From: Welwitschia mirabilis
Taxonomy: Eukaryota; Gnetophyta; Gnetopsida; Welwitschiales
NCBI GenBank assembly: GCA_051453625.1
Contig: JBOZIK010000001.1
Location: 93,630,058-93,692,989, forward strand
Length of the DNA: 62,932 bases
Direction: 5' to 3'
Below the pieces are notes generated by a model. That model worked only from the letters and a program-made list of their open reading frames with translations. It searched no databases and was not told where the DNA came from. Shown piece after piece: positions 48,887-61,402 of this stretch (its first letter is position 1; the number at the start of each line of letters is the position of its first letter). A program made the position numbers and the translations under genes.

Positions 48887-50445
48887 TGTTAAACAACTAA
48901 CTTGGTCATATCTAATGGTGGTTTGAAGTGTGTCTTTAGGTACTTTGAAAGTTTTAATAGTCAAATTGATCAATTTATGATGTAAAGGATCAAAGATAAG
49001 GATTAAGCAAAAATTATGATTAAAATGAACAATTGTTGAAGCTTTTCAAGAAAGTCATACACATGGTCATCCTAGATAAACTAAGTCAAAAAATGCTAAC
49101 ATGGTAGAGCATCAATGTGTACTTATGAATGGTTTTAAGGGCAGATACATGGTTATTAACATGAGGAAAGAGACAATAATTCTATCTATCACTCACCTAT
49201 TACTTACCTACCATTAGATTCTAAGAAACTTAAGTGGTAATAATGTCATATCCCATATTTTGTAAACCTTAATTACTTGGATATTCTATATATTAAGCTT
49301 TTAATTAAATAATGAATTACTATTCTTTAAAGGCCTTGTCAAAATAAGATGGTATTTTAAATTAACCTTAGCTTGTAATTTTTATAATTCATCATGAAAA
49401 TGATAATCATTATGTTAGAAGGCTTTAATGAGAAAAACTATTTAAACATTTAAATTTAAAAAACCCATTATATAAGGAATTAAAATCACATGAACTAATA
49501 AATTAAAAATTTCAAGAGGACATAGTAATCTATTTTACATTTTATTTACTTATTTAAATTATTGGTAAATGAAATAGGTTTACTATATTATGAATAAATA
49601 TTTTCTTTCTTGTGTTATGGGATTGATAGATTTTATGCATATGAAATAAATGAGCATGTGAATAAGTACATGCACTCTTACCAAGAACCAAGAATGACAA
49701 ATAGTAGATTTACCCTCTCATGACTTTTATCTTCTTGAGATATGTAAGGGCACTTGATTCATATTTATTATTTTATTTATCGTGATTAAAGAGTTTATCT
49801 CATTATGCCACATGATAATTTTGAGATTTATTCATTAACTGTTTTTATGCATTTTTTGGATGAATTAAACTTACTTATGAACCTATAAGAAAATAATGCA
49901 TGGAATTAACCTTGCTAATTAAAGTAAGAAGGTTACTCACCATAGTTATATTCATGAGTCATAAATATGATCGCTTTCTGTACTCTAATGTTACTTGTTA
50001 CTCATCCTGATTATCAATGAAAAATCATGCCATCTTGAGCTATGTACCTTTGATTTATTTATATAGAGATCATTTCTTCTCTTGAAAAGAGTGGATACTT
50101 TTCATTTTTCATGCAAGTGCATTTTATTCTGTGCTCTTTCTTTCTTCTCAATCTCTTTCTTATGGAACTTAGAGCTTAAAAGCTTAGAGATAAGGATTCT
50201 TAAGTTGGATCTTCCTCATATTCAACTATTATGGACATACTAATCTTTCCAAGTATGCTCTTTACTCATGTTGTCCATATGATTTCTTTCAAATATTCTA
50301 GTAAAGTGATATTATATTAGGCCATTATTTATAGTTATCTTGAAAATTATTTTTTTTAGTTCTCTTCCATTGACTCTTACCAAGACGTTAGGGAGATATG
50401 AGGGGTCTCTTATGCTTGGTGATGAACGTTACTAATGGAGGAACA

Positions 50446-51774
50446 TGAAGGAATCAAGAACCCTAGAGCAGAGGGTGAATAGGTTCTTAAAAAAATTCAG
50501 ATACACTCACAATAAAAACTTGCTTGAAATAGATCACTAGAAAACTTGTGTATAAAAACTGAAAGTATTTAGAAAAATAAAAATAATAGAAAACATAAAA
50601 ATACCGATCAGATGCACGCAAGTTTTATAATGGTTTGGGAAACCCTCTACTCCACTCTCGAAAATCAACTTATTACCAAGCCTAATCTAGATCTCCATTA
50701 ACTCTTCCAAGTATTGCAGGTTCACCTGTAACCTTTATACACAGACTTTTACAGGCTAAGTCTCAACCTTTCAAATGACTTTTATAGGATAAGCCTCAAC
50801 CTTTCAACTGGACTTTTGCAGGATAAGTCTTAACCTTTTATAAGATGTTGTAGTAATGGTAAAATGTCCTTTTGCACTGATATCACTCGTTCTTCGGCTC
50901 AATGATAGAAATGGAGCTCCTCTCCTGTAAATGATATACACAACAACAATGAAGTACAAAGATTTGACTTTGTATGCAAAGATACAATAGATGTCAGCTC
51001 TTTCTTAGTTAAGAATGCAATGCCAAGCTTGTACAATGATAAATTGCAAGTTTCAATCATTTGGCAAAAGGTCAAAGGTTCTTTTAGTGATTTCTCTATT
51101 GACTATCTATAATGGAAGGCTTTTATGATTTATTACACTTAAAAATGCACTTTCAATGACTAGAAAGACCACATAATGGATAAATAATAGATATAAAATT
51201 TTCATTTCCATTTCCATTTCGTCTAATTGACTCCTCAAGTATCTGGTTAAACCCTCCTAGTGCCATAACTTAAACAAGTCATCTGAGTAAACTATTGAGC
51301 CACCTTAATTTCTTATGACTCCATGTTTGGTTGACCCCTCAGGGTTCGGTTGACTGCTCATCCAGTCACCTACATATCTATTCAGTTTCTGCTGATCCTG
51401 ATAAAAATGTATTCTAGTTTTCTGCATTAGATCTGGTTAATACCTCATGTATCTAGTCGAGCCCTTGACGATTAGATCATGGATATCAAGTGCATAGTGC
51501 TCAGGTCTGATCGACCCCTCATAGGTCCAGTCGACCATTTAACAATTTGTTCAGGAGTACTGGTCCTTAGGTTCATAGGTCCAGTCGACCCCTCAGAAGT
51601 CCGGTCGACCCCTTAAGAGGGTAATTAAACTTGATATGCTTCAATGATCAAAATGCGACATTCCTTGCTTTAGCTTTTGACCTGCAAGTGATCAATATTT
51701 TTTGCACAAGATACACAAATTTTGCTTCATATAGAATATTAATTTAATATCAGTTTGCAATATATAATCTAACA
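50446..51774 (-). repeat. 3' LTR of copia B
   Basis: 1.33 kb, ending in the minus-strand start TGTTAGATTATATATTGC at 51774. It aligns with the 5' LTR throughout at roughly 85 percent by eye, so the insertion is old. It carries the GGTCGACC-type motif cluster at 51230-51620. Confidence 0.88.
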
Positions 51775-52367
51775 ATCTTCTCCTTTAACATTGATGTCAA
51801 ATATTCCTTAGTTATAAAATATTAAAATTTGAGAAAACTTCCCTTCACGAAATGCTTGTTATTATTTGCAAAAATATTAAGCCTTTTGATACAAAATGAA
51901 GACATTTTGATAAGATTTACTTTATGCTAATATTAAAGTAATTTGAGGTGTAAATTTTGGATAGTTAAGGAAATGCCAAAATTTTTATGGAAAATCACAT
52001 TTATAAGAAGCAATATTTTGATCATCCAATATTTAAAATTTTGTTCATTGACAATTAAGAGTGCACTTACAAATATATAGGATAAACAAAATTTTAATTC
52101 TACAAGTTTAATATATCAAAAATTTTAAGTTCATATGGAAATTAGGTTTGCACTAAAAATTTGAAACACAAACTTAAGAGCATAAAAACAAGTGCATGTT
52201 TATTTCATTAAAATAGATAGTACAAAGTGAAAGTGCTTATCAAGTGCAAGCTACATCTACAAGCATATAAGAAACACAACTGATTCTCTCCATTTTAACA
52301 TCAATGACAAAGAAGAGGAAAAAAGCACATAAGCAAGGAAAAAAAACATAAACATAAAAGTAAAGAT

Positions 52368-53570
52368 CTAGTCTGATTCTTCTTCTTCTTCTTCTTTCTC
52401 TTCTTCAGACTTCTCTTCTAGATCTTCATCTTCCTCTTCTGCTATCTTTCGAGATGAACTTTCAGCTTCCTCAGAAGTATCAACAATCTCATATCTAGCT
52501 GTAATGAAAGCTTCTTTCATGTGTCTGATACAAGAGTCAATCTGCTCAAGGTATGAAAGTGTCTCTTTTGGAGAGGCTTTCATGGAAGAAGGAGATTTAG
52601 AGGTTTTCTTTTAAGGGGCACATATATGCATGCAAGATAACATCACATGCCTAATGAGTGACATGGGTTGAAGGGTTTCAAGCTTAGGATGAAAGATCAA
52701 ATGATAGTAATTGCAAATATTAGCAATTAGCATAGAGTAGGGTAAAGCCTTAGCTCTATGGTACTCCAACTGAGAAACCATATTCTTTAGTATAATGGTA
52801 GGGGCATCAATGGAGTGCTCAGTCCCTATCAAATACATTAAATAGGCTCTATAATTAGAGGCCTTATCTCGATGACCAGCCAAGGGCAAAATGTTATAGG
52901 TAAAAACTAAATGAATAAAGCGATATTTAGGAGTAAGTAAATAAGTGGAAAGGGTATGCTTCTAGGAATGGAACCTGTCACAAAGTTCCCTTGTGACTAT
53001 TGTCTTGTCTTCCATAGAGTTCTAAAGAGGTTAGAACTTCTCATAGTCCCCTCTGGGTATATCAGTAATAATTTCAATAAAGTTTGCAATGATATTTATC
53101 CTTTTTCCTAAAATTAAAGTTTCAAGGGTAGCAAAGTCACGATTGTAAGAAGCATTACAATAGAACATTCTAGTAAGAAATGAATAAGTTGAACCTAATA
53201 CATTAAGAAAATAAGAGAGATACTAATCTCTCAAGAACTGGATCACCTCTCTGAGCTTTCTAAGCTCTGATGTAGCTACAGATCTCTCTTGGCACATAGG
53301 CTTCTTTTCAAACTTCTCCTCAAACTTATCTATGACATCTTTAGACATGAACTAATAGAAATAAGAGGGTTCCCTAGCTGAAACCTCCTTAGCTCTTCTC
53401 TTAAAGGACCTTCAGCAATTGCAATCTCTTTATAGGAACTTGAAGACATAAGAAATTTAAGATATGCTCTAGATCTGGAAGAAAAGTAAGGCTGGAACAT
53501 ATTAAAAAGGATTTGAGTGCCTTTTTCTCTTAAAGAAAAGATCAATCAGGGTATTTTTAAGAAAGAAATT
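52368..53570 (-). pseudogene. captured ORF, plant Transposase_32-like, with acidic tail (in copia B)
   Basis: Reading downward from about 53570, a largely continuous frame with a few stops or frameshifts gives MSKDVIDKFEEKFEKKPMCQ, later MFYCNASYNRDFATLETLIL, then LPLAGHRDKASNYRAYLMYL and LPYSMLIANICNYY. The order (a K-rich start with FV.KDA..KY-like motif, EFYAN-like motif, HRD...A.LMY.L, LPY...I) resembles the putative plant transposon protein domain (Transposase_32, PF20167; from memory). In-frame stops include a TAG at the expected Trp of RFHSWKH and a TAA just before the final 84 codons. The C-terminus is extremely acidic (EEDEDLEEKSEEEKEEEEEE). What it did for the element is unknown. 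Name by pattern only; a database search is needed. Confidence 0.6.
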
Positions 53571-53956
53571 GGATCCACTAATAGTACTTCTATACTATAA
53601 TCCTTTAGGTCCAATCAAATAGTTAAAGTTCTAGTTAACCTGTTAAGAAGCAGATCTATAGTACTAAAAGAGGTTCAAGCAATCGGACTTTTAGGCTAAT
53701 CAATCGACCACACTTAGTTGACCGAATCATAGATCCAGTTGACCGTCATGCATTTAACCAGAGGATGATGAGTTAACCCTAGTTTATTTCAATGATCAAG
53801 AAAAATATAACAATTTCTAGGGTTTCATAACAGTATATGCCAGTTAATGTTCTATTTTAACAAAATTCAAAGCATTATTTCCTTTTTTAACTTTGCAGTT
53901 AATATGATTAAATTGTTTATGGCATAATTTTACATGAATATCATGAGAAAAATAAT

Positions 53957-54300
53957 TCAAGGAAATTTATTAATCTGTCTATAAACATTGTCTATTCTTT
54001 TTGCTTTAAGGATAACAATGTTTAATTTTCCATGTAAAATTTCACGTTTAGACTTATCGAAAAATACTTTGTAGCCTTTGTTACATATTTGACCAATACT
54101 TAATAAATTCTGCTTTAAACCATTAACATATAATACTTCATTAATTCTTGATAAATTACCTTCTTCAATGCTTCCAACACCTTCTATTTTTGCTTTTCTA
54201 TTATCACTAAAGGTAATAGTTCCTTCATCAAAGTTACTTAAATTTTTAAAGTTTGATTTATCTCCCATCATATGTCTTGAGCATCCACTGTCTAAATACC
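53957..54300 (-). pseudogene. copia protease and GAG-pre-integrase (element B)
   Basis: The minus strand reads SWYLDSGCSRHMMGDKS at about 54250-54305, including the aspartic protease active site DSG, then continues openly for 104 codons through VLYVNGLKQNLLSIGQICNK, the GAG-pre-integrase start, and HGKLNIVILKAKRIDNVY. Similarity to A then ends, before any integrase core. Confidence 0.88.
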
Positions 54301-55029
54301 AGCTATTTTCATTTGATATTTTGAAAGTTGTCTAAGTTAAGAGACTTTTAAGATCATTAGCTTTCATCCACTTAGTCTTTTTAGACTTAGGTGGTATACC
54401 TCCTTTTGGAATAAATTTAAAAGGAAAATCATTGACTGAATTTAAAAATAACGTTAACTTTCTAACATTGCAAAAGAGTTTTAAATGTCATATCTTTCCA
54501 CAAAAATGATAATTAATATAAGAATAAACTTACTTTTCTAGGATACCTATTTTTTCTTATCTTGTGGATTTTGAGGTACAAAGCTAATGCCTAATTTATC
54601 ACTAATAAGTTTCCAAACTCCAAGCATCTGTTATAATTTGGAAAAACCACTAGAAAATTTATTAAAAAAAAAAAGGATAAATATTTTACCTATAACATGA
54701 GATCGAAGTTGTTTAATTTGAGCAATTTGTATTTTGATTTTATTTCCTCCTTCTCTTTGGTGAGAAACTTTAAAACCTTATTTAGATCATTTATCCTTCT
54801 TGTCAACTTTTCACATTCCTCATATAGTTCTTGACAAGTATTTTCTAGCTCATCCTATTATTCATTAATTATATCCAAATCATCAGGCTTTGATGTACAA
54901 GGTAAGTTCTAAAGTGAAGGCACGATTGCCATGAAAGATAGTCTTCTATCTCTATATGATTCTTAATCTAAACTGCTATCATCATCCTCATCTTTATTAT
55001 TCCATGTTATAATAAATGAAGAATTATCT

Positions 55030-55954
55030 TTTTTGGTGTTCAAGCACTCATTAGTCATATGTCCAAATCCCTTGCAAAAGTAGCATTGGATTTATTTTTC
55101 TTTGTCTTGCTCCTTTCTATATTTTAAGTGTTCTTTTTTATGCTTCTACTTGGCTTACCTTTCTTTTTCCTTCTATACAAGAATTTACTGAACCTTCTAG
55201 CTAGAAGAGCAACTTCATCATTATCTAGTTCTTTTTCTGACTTCTCAAGCTTATATCCTTTTTGCACATATTTTAAAGCAATATCTTTCTTCTTATCTTT
55301 AGTAAATTTTAATTTATAAGTTTGTAAATTAACTTGAAGCTATTCTAGTACTATTGTGTTGATGTTCTTACTTTCCTCGATTGCTGTGACGTTAGGTTTA
55401 AATCTTTTTGAAAGAGGTCTTAGTATTTTTCTGATCACTTTTGTTTCATCCAAACATTCACCTAGAGTTGCCATGAAGTTGACGACATCTGTAAGTCTAA
55501 CAAAGAACTTCTATAATATCTCCTCCTCATGCATGTGAATATCTTTAAATCTAGAGATAAGCATTTGAAGCTTGGCTTGCTTTACAGTGGAAGTTCCTTC
55601 ATAAGCAACCTTAAGAATATCCCAGGCTTCCTTTGCATGATTATAATTTATAATACGTTTAAATTCATCTACACAAACTACATAAAATATTGCATCAAAA
55701 GCATGAGCGTCTGTGGTGGCTTTAGTTTTATAAGTGGTAGTCCATTGATCTCAGGATTTGGAAACTAGAATGGTATAATCATTTGCATTGGTTTTTACTA
55801 ACATAGACATAGTATAACCTTTATAAATATCCTCTTCAATATCCGCATCTAGGGATCTAAGGAATATTCTCATTCTAGCTTTCCAATATACATAATTTGA
55901 TCCATCAAACAAAGATGGATGACCAGTGGAAAAACCATTAGATGGATTACTCAT
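55030..55954 (-). pseudogene. copia gag (element B)
   Basis: ATG at 55954 starts MSNPSNGFSTGHPSLFDGSN and then YVYWKARMRIFLRS, typical of copia gag. The UBN2 part follows with stops (AKEAWDILKVAYEG, about 55600) and the basic region has LLARRFSKFLYRRKKKGK. A complete CCHC zinc knuckle, CYFCKGFGHMTNEC, is at about 55040-55085. Element C (62206-62932) has the same arrangement. Confidence 0.88.
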
Positions 55955-56020
55955 TTTCAGGTTTTAGAGTCTATATTGATTAAAATCTAAAAATGGACTC
56001 AACTTAGCTCTGATATGAAA

Positions 56021-57272
56021 TGTATAGGTTGAGAACCCTAGAGGGTGAGGGGGAGGGGTGAATAGGTTCTTAAAAAAAATTTAAATACACTCACAATAAA
56101 AACTTACTTAAAATAGATCACTAGAGAACTTGTGCACAAAAACTGAAAGTATTCAGAAAAATGAAAATAACAAAAAGCATAAAAATACCATTCAGATGCA
56201 CGCAAGTCTTATAGTGGTTTGGGAAACCCGCTACTTTACTCTTAATGATTAGCTTATCATCAAGCCTAATCCAGATCTTCATTAATTCTTCTAGGTATTG
56301 CAAGTTCACCTGTAACCTCTACATATGGAATTTTGTAAGCTAAGTCTTACCATTTCAAATGGACTTTTGCAGGCTAAGTTTCAACCTTTCAACTATATTT
56401 ATGTAGGCTAAGTCTCAACCTTTTACAAGATGTTGCAGTAATGGTAAAAAATCTTAATGCACTGATATTATTTGTTCTTTGGCTCAATGATAGAAATAGA
56501 GCTCATCTCCTATAAATGATACACACAACAACAATAAAGTACAAAGATCTAACCTTGTATGCATAGATATAATAGATGTCGGTTCCTCCTTGATCAGGAA
56601 TGCAATGCCAAGCTTATACAATAATAAATCACAAGTTTCAATTATTTGGCAAAAGTTCAAAAGTTCTTTTAGTAATTTCTATCTTAGCTATTTATAATGG
56701 AAGGATTTTAGGGTTTTTTACACTTAAAAATGTGCTTCTAATGGCCAAAAAATGATCACAAAATAGATACAAAATTTCCATTTTTGTTCTATTCGGTCGA
56801 CCCCTCAAGTGTCCGGTCGACTCCTCTTGGTACCATAACTTAAACAAGTTGCCCGAGTAAACTGTTAGGTCACCGCAGTTTCTTATGGCTCCATGTCCAC
56901 TCGACCCCTTAGGGTCTAGTTGACTGCTCATCCAGTCGCCCGCATATTTGTCTGGTCATCTACTTATCCTGATAAAAATCCATTTTAGTTTTCTGCATCA
57001 GGTCTAGTTGACCCCTCATGTGTCTAGTTAATCCCTTTGATAACTGGCTCAGGAATATCAGGTGCACAATGCTCAAGTCCGCTCGATCCCTCATAGGTTT
57101 GGTCGACCCCTCAAGAGGGTAATTGAACTTAACAAGTTTTAATGATCAAAATGCGACATTCCTTTCTTTAGCTTCTGACCTGCACGTTGTCAATATTTTC
57201 TGCACAAGATACATAAATCTTGCTTCACAAAAAATATTAGTTTGACATTAATTAATAATACATAATCTAACA
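56021..57272 (-). repeat. 5' LTR of copia B
   Basis: 1.25 kb, plus-strand ends TGTATAGG (56021) and TCTAACA (57272). The adjacent primer site on the minus strand reads TTTCATATCAGAGCTAAG, two bases off the tRNA complement of element A. The GGTCGACC-type motif cluster lies at 56795-57120. Confidence 0.88.
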
Positions 57273-57453
57273 TATTTTGTATTGATATATATAATAATAT
57301 ATTTTTTATTCATTATTCATTAGGTCCATCTTATTAGAGGTAAAGTCTAATACTTAAAAAATAAATCTCTTTTAGACTAATTCTCCTTCATGACAATCTT
57401 AAGACTCATAGTAAATGGTTTTTTTAATTGATTTGATTTTTCTTTCTACATTG

Positions 57454-58174
57454 NNNNNNNNNNNNNNNNNNNNNNNNNNNNNNNNNNNNNNNNNNNNNNN
57501 NNNNNNNNNNNNNNNNNNNNNNNNNNNNNNNNNNNNNNNNNNNNNNNNNNNNNNNNNNNNNNNNNNNNNNNNNNNNNNNNNNNNNNNNNNNNNNNNNNNN
57601 NNNNNNNNNNNNNNNNNNNNNNNNNNNNNNNNNNNNNNNNNNNNNNNNNNNNNNNNNNNNNNNNNNNNNNNNNNNNNNNNNNNNNNNNNNNNNNNNNNNN
57701 NNNNNNNNNNNNNNNNNNNNNNNNNNNNNNNNNNNNNNNNNNNNNNNNNNNNNNNNNNNNNNNNNNNNNNNNNNNNNNNNNNNNNNNNNNNNNNNNNNNN
57801 NNNNNNNNNNNNNNNNNNNNNNNNNNNNNNNNNNNNNNNNNNNNNNNNNNNNNNNNNNNNNNNNNNNNNNNNNNNNNNNNNNNNNNNNNNNNNNNNNNNN
57901 NNNNNNNNNNNNNNNNNNNNNNNNNNNNNNNNNNNNNNNNNNNNNNNNNNNNNNNNNNNNNNNNNNNNNNNNNNNNNNNNNNNNNNNNNNNNNNNNNNNN
58001 NNNNNNNNNNNNNNNNNNNNNNNNNNNNNNNNNNNNNNNNNNNNNNNNNNNNNNNNNNNNNNNNNNNNNNNNNNNNNNNNNNNNNNNNNNNNNNNNNNNN
58101 NNNNNNNNNNNNNNNNNNNNNNNNNNNNNNNNNNNNNNNNNNNNNNNNNNNNNNNNNNNNNNNNNNNNNNNNNN
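57454..58174. other. assembly gap, 721 N
   Basis: Unknown bases inside R1 copy 2. Confidence 0.99.
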
Positions 58175-60100
58175 AATTAGAAGGTATAAAGTAGTAATTT
58201 TTTTTGTAAGTCTGGAATTATGTTATGATTGTGAAAATGTAAAAACAATAAATTTTTCTGATGCGTAGTAATTTTTAAAAAATTTATTTGTTAAAATACA
58301 TTAGAAAATAAATGTATAAAATAATAAGTAATTAATTTATATTTTTGTAACTAAAAGTCACAATGTCTAAAAACTTGAGTATCCTAAGTTGTAGGTAATT
58401 AAATAAGCTTTCTAAAACATCTTGAATCATTTGAACACTCAAAGTATTTTGAATGTTATGGTCATTTTAGTATAGTGTAGTAGAACTATAATTTTAAACA
58501 ATTAGATAGTTTTTAACCTTAAATCATGAACTTAAAAATAATATTTTTATAATTTTGAGGTAGTTTAAGCTAGTTTTTAATGATCTTGTTATGAGTCCAA
58601 TTTACGAGAAACTACTGTAATTTATTTTTTACTTTGTAATTAATTCATTATTAATTTTTGATTATGATGTCTTCTTAGAGCCTAGAAACATTATAATTAA
58701 TGTTTTAAATTATTAAAAAATAATAAATAAAATTATACAACTAATTTGAATATACAAGATAAGTTAGCATTAGTATCCTTAAGTTACATTTCTTAGGAAT
58801 AAAATTTTATTAGGAAAAATAATTTTTTTACCTTTTTTTATAATTTTACTTTAAATATGCATACTTGTAGGGCTTTCACCTTCATAGTTTAAGTAACATT
58901 AATAGTCATGAATTTATGATTTATTTTATTAACTTATGATATGATCATGTCAGTCTTAGATCAAGTATTATATCTTAGTAATCATGCTTGAGATATACTT
59001 TCTTTTGTTTTTCTTCATTATACCAATCCATGGAGATTGTCATATGAGCATGGAAGAATGCTTCTAAGATTGGCATAGTAATTATTAAGATATGATTTAA
59101 TACATTTTAAATGTTTTTATTATTGTTGAAAGAAATAAAAGAAACAATGTTTCCTTTACTTATATTTTCATTATTTCAACCTTGAATATAAACATGTTCT
59201 AGTAAGCTTGTTTTATCTTTTATGATTGTTTCTATAAAATAGGCCTAATGATGATTAGGACTATTATAAGTAAATAATTTATTAAACATCCACATTATTT
59301 TATGCAATATTTATGTGGTGTATTCATTGAACAAGACTAAATCAAGATAATTCTAATAATATCCATGCCCATACTTGGATTTCATCACTAAGGTGGGTTA
59401 TATTACATTTTTTAATACCCTTCAAAAAGTGGATTTGATCATCACTCTCCTATCCTACCTATATATGAACTTACTTTAAGTCAATATCTCAAGCCTTCAC
59501 ATTGATGGATCATGTTGCACTATCCGGAAGTGTTTGAAGGAAGTAGGGGTCATTTATAAGCATTCATCCACCTCACATATAACTTATCACTTATATTATA
59601 GGTATATTAAGGTGAAGTATAAATTTATAGAGTTGAGTCTAATGATGTTTATATACTTTAAAACCTAAAATAGAACTAACTCATGTCCAAAGAATGGCTA
59701 GATATCAAGTTGGAATGCCACTAATGGGAGCTGCAACCTCCTATTATATTAGCTAGGTATTATTCTTAAGTTTGTTCATGTATATTTAAAACAAGTTTAC
59801 ATATCCTCAACTATTTATAAGATATCTTTGTATGTGATAAAAAACTAGGAAGAAATAAAGGACACGAACTTATGACATCACTATATTATTTGTAAACTAA
59901 AATAACCTAGGAATTAATAGATAAATATATAAGAACAATATGATTTATTTTTTTCAAAAATAAAAATGCTAATAAAGAAATAAGTAAATGTTAGTCCTAG
60001 GTTCTTCTATGTCTATTAGATAATAATATTAAAGAATAAAGGAAGAGAAAAGTGGCAAAAAACAGTGCTTAATTAGGGTAAGAAAAGATCAGGTATCACA

Positions 60101-60367
60101 AATTAACATCAGAGTTCAAAGTTAACTTAAATAAATACCTATGTTAAGCACTTATAAAGTTATAAGAATTATATATTTGATAACCTTTTTTCTTAATAAT
60201 CATAAGATTACTTGTAATAATAATAACCTTAATTCCTAGTAGCTATAAAGTTAATTATATCCTTAATAATCCTGAACCTTGAGTGAAATCAATTATATCC
60301 TTGGTAATACTAGATTCTAAAATAACTTTAACTCCTAGATAAGCATGAATTTAATCATTACATCAAT
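60101..60367 (+). other. short unassigned segment between R1 and block X
   Basis: Begins AATTAACATCAGAGTTC, possibly a decayed initiator-Met primer site of the R1 element. It does not continue the G2 3' LTR that R1 interrupts on the left, so the right flank of R1 has been rearranged or R1 is a 5' LTR with truncated internal sequence. Confidence 0.4.
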
Positions 60368-61402
60368 AATTATATTATATTTTAAATGGTTTTAGATCTT
60401 AATATCAAATTACCATTTAGGATTGAATACCTCCTGATACAATATAATTGTAATTGTGATTGTTGAGAATCTCACAACACTAATTATTGCTTGCTAAAAG
60501 GTTTTCAACATATTATTTTATATATTTATTAGTAAAAAGAAGTAACATCTTACAATTAAATTGTTTGTCTAATGTTGTTAAATCTTCAATAATTATTTAG
60601 GTGTTAGACTTTGAATACTAATTTCATATCAACCTTTAAAAATATCCAAAATATGTAGTAAGTATAAGATTAGAAAAATAGTGAAACTAAAAAAATCCTA
60701 TACATCATCATAATTAAAAATAAACTATTTGAAAGTAATAAAGAAAGGTTTAAGCATATTTTGCTACATGCTTTTGAAGTAGTATAAAATCACTCTCATA
60801 GTCTTCGCCTTGTTCGCTAGCTGTAGGTTAACTAAGGGCTTGAATGGATGCCATAATAAAAAGGATATATTGAGAGACAACAAAGTTCTCAGAAGACACC
60901 TATGAAACTAAGTAATGTACATTTAACCAATGCTCAAATATCTAGAGGATATAATTAAATTCCAACTAATTTTTAGTCACTTGAGTGTAGATCTATAAAG
61001 TAATGCTTTGTAAGATAGAAACCTTAAATCTTAAGCTTAGAAAAATAGACTTATTAACTCTTTAAAATATTTAATTACATCAATGTTTCTATATTTCTTG
61101 AAGGACGTAGGATTTGAAACAATTCTAAAAAGATGAACAACACCTTAAAAGACATAGTAAATTTGTAAAAATAATAGGCTTCTAGCTTAGATGAAATTCT
61201 TCAAAGGGTATACAAATCCATGTCTAAGTGTTATAAGCAATAAAGCAAACATTTAAGCATTGTTAAACTATCTTCAATACTATAGAAAAAGTAAGTAGAA
61301 GCTACAAATCCCTTAATAAAAAGCTTTCTACCAAGAAGTAAACCTTAATGGAGATTCTACCACACAGTGTTATTATTTTGGTAAGGTAAATATCTTTTAT
61401 AT
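60368..61402 (+). repeat. block X copy 2
   Basis: Closely matches 43272-44312, including CTCCTGATACAATATAATTG and TTTTCAACATATTATTTTAT. It runs directly into a G2-type LTR, as copy 1 does. Confidence 0.8.

Larger units (their letters stand above)
44313..49243 (+). mobile_element. Ty3/gypsy Athila/Tat-like element G2, non-autonomous, 3' LTR truncated
   Basis: 5' LTR 44313-45494, primer site 45497-45516, interior to about 48886, then a 3' LTR starting TGTTAAACAACTAACTTGG at 48887 that is cut at 49243 by R1 copy 2. A purine tract CTCAGTGGGGAACTA (48871-48886) precedes the 3' LTR. The interior, about 3.4 kb, has no recognisable pol. Size, primer site and lack of pol match G1, but the LTR sequence is different, so they are two related families. 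Confidence 0.75.
50446..57272 (-). mobile_element. Ty1/copia element B with a captured ORF in place of pol
   Basis: Both LTRs are present: the 5' LTR at 56021-57272 and the 3' LTR at 50446-51774 (minus-strand element). Between them, high to low, are a damaged primer site (ATATCAGAGCTAAG), gag (about 55030-55954), protease and GAG-pre-integrase (53957-54300), then a foreign-looking ORF (52368-53570) and the purine tract (51775-51787). Integrase, reverse transcriptase and RNase H are absent, unlike related element A. The flanking 5-mers at canonical ends (GAACA and TATTT) do not match. Confidence 0.88.
49244..60100 (+). repeat. R1 copy 2, split by copia element B
   Basis: The left part (49244-50445) aligns with 10529 to about 12160 of copy 1; the right part (57273-60100) contains the sequence matching 13560-14470, for example GTGGTGTATTCATT (59315 and 13721). 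Without the 6.8-kb copia B the block is 4.03 kb, matching copy 1. Outer 5-mers AATAA (49239-49243) and AATTA (60101-60105) differ by one base. The right end is followed by AATTAACATCAGAGTTC, which could be a decayed Met-type primer site; if so this is a 5' LTR with a remnant of internal sequence (60101-60367). Confidence 0.7.
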
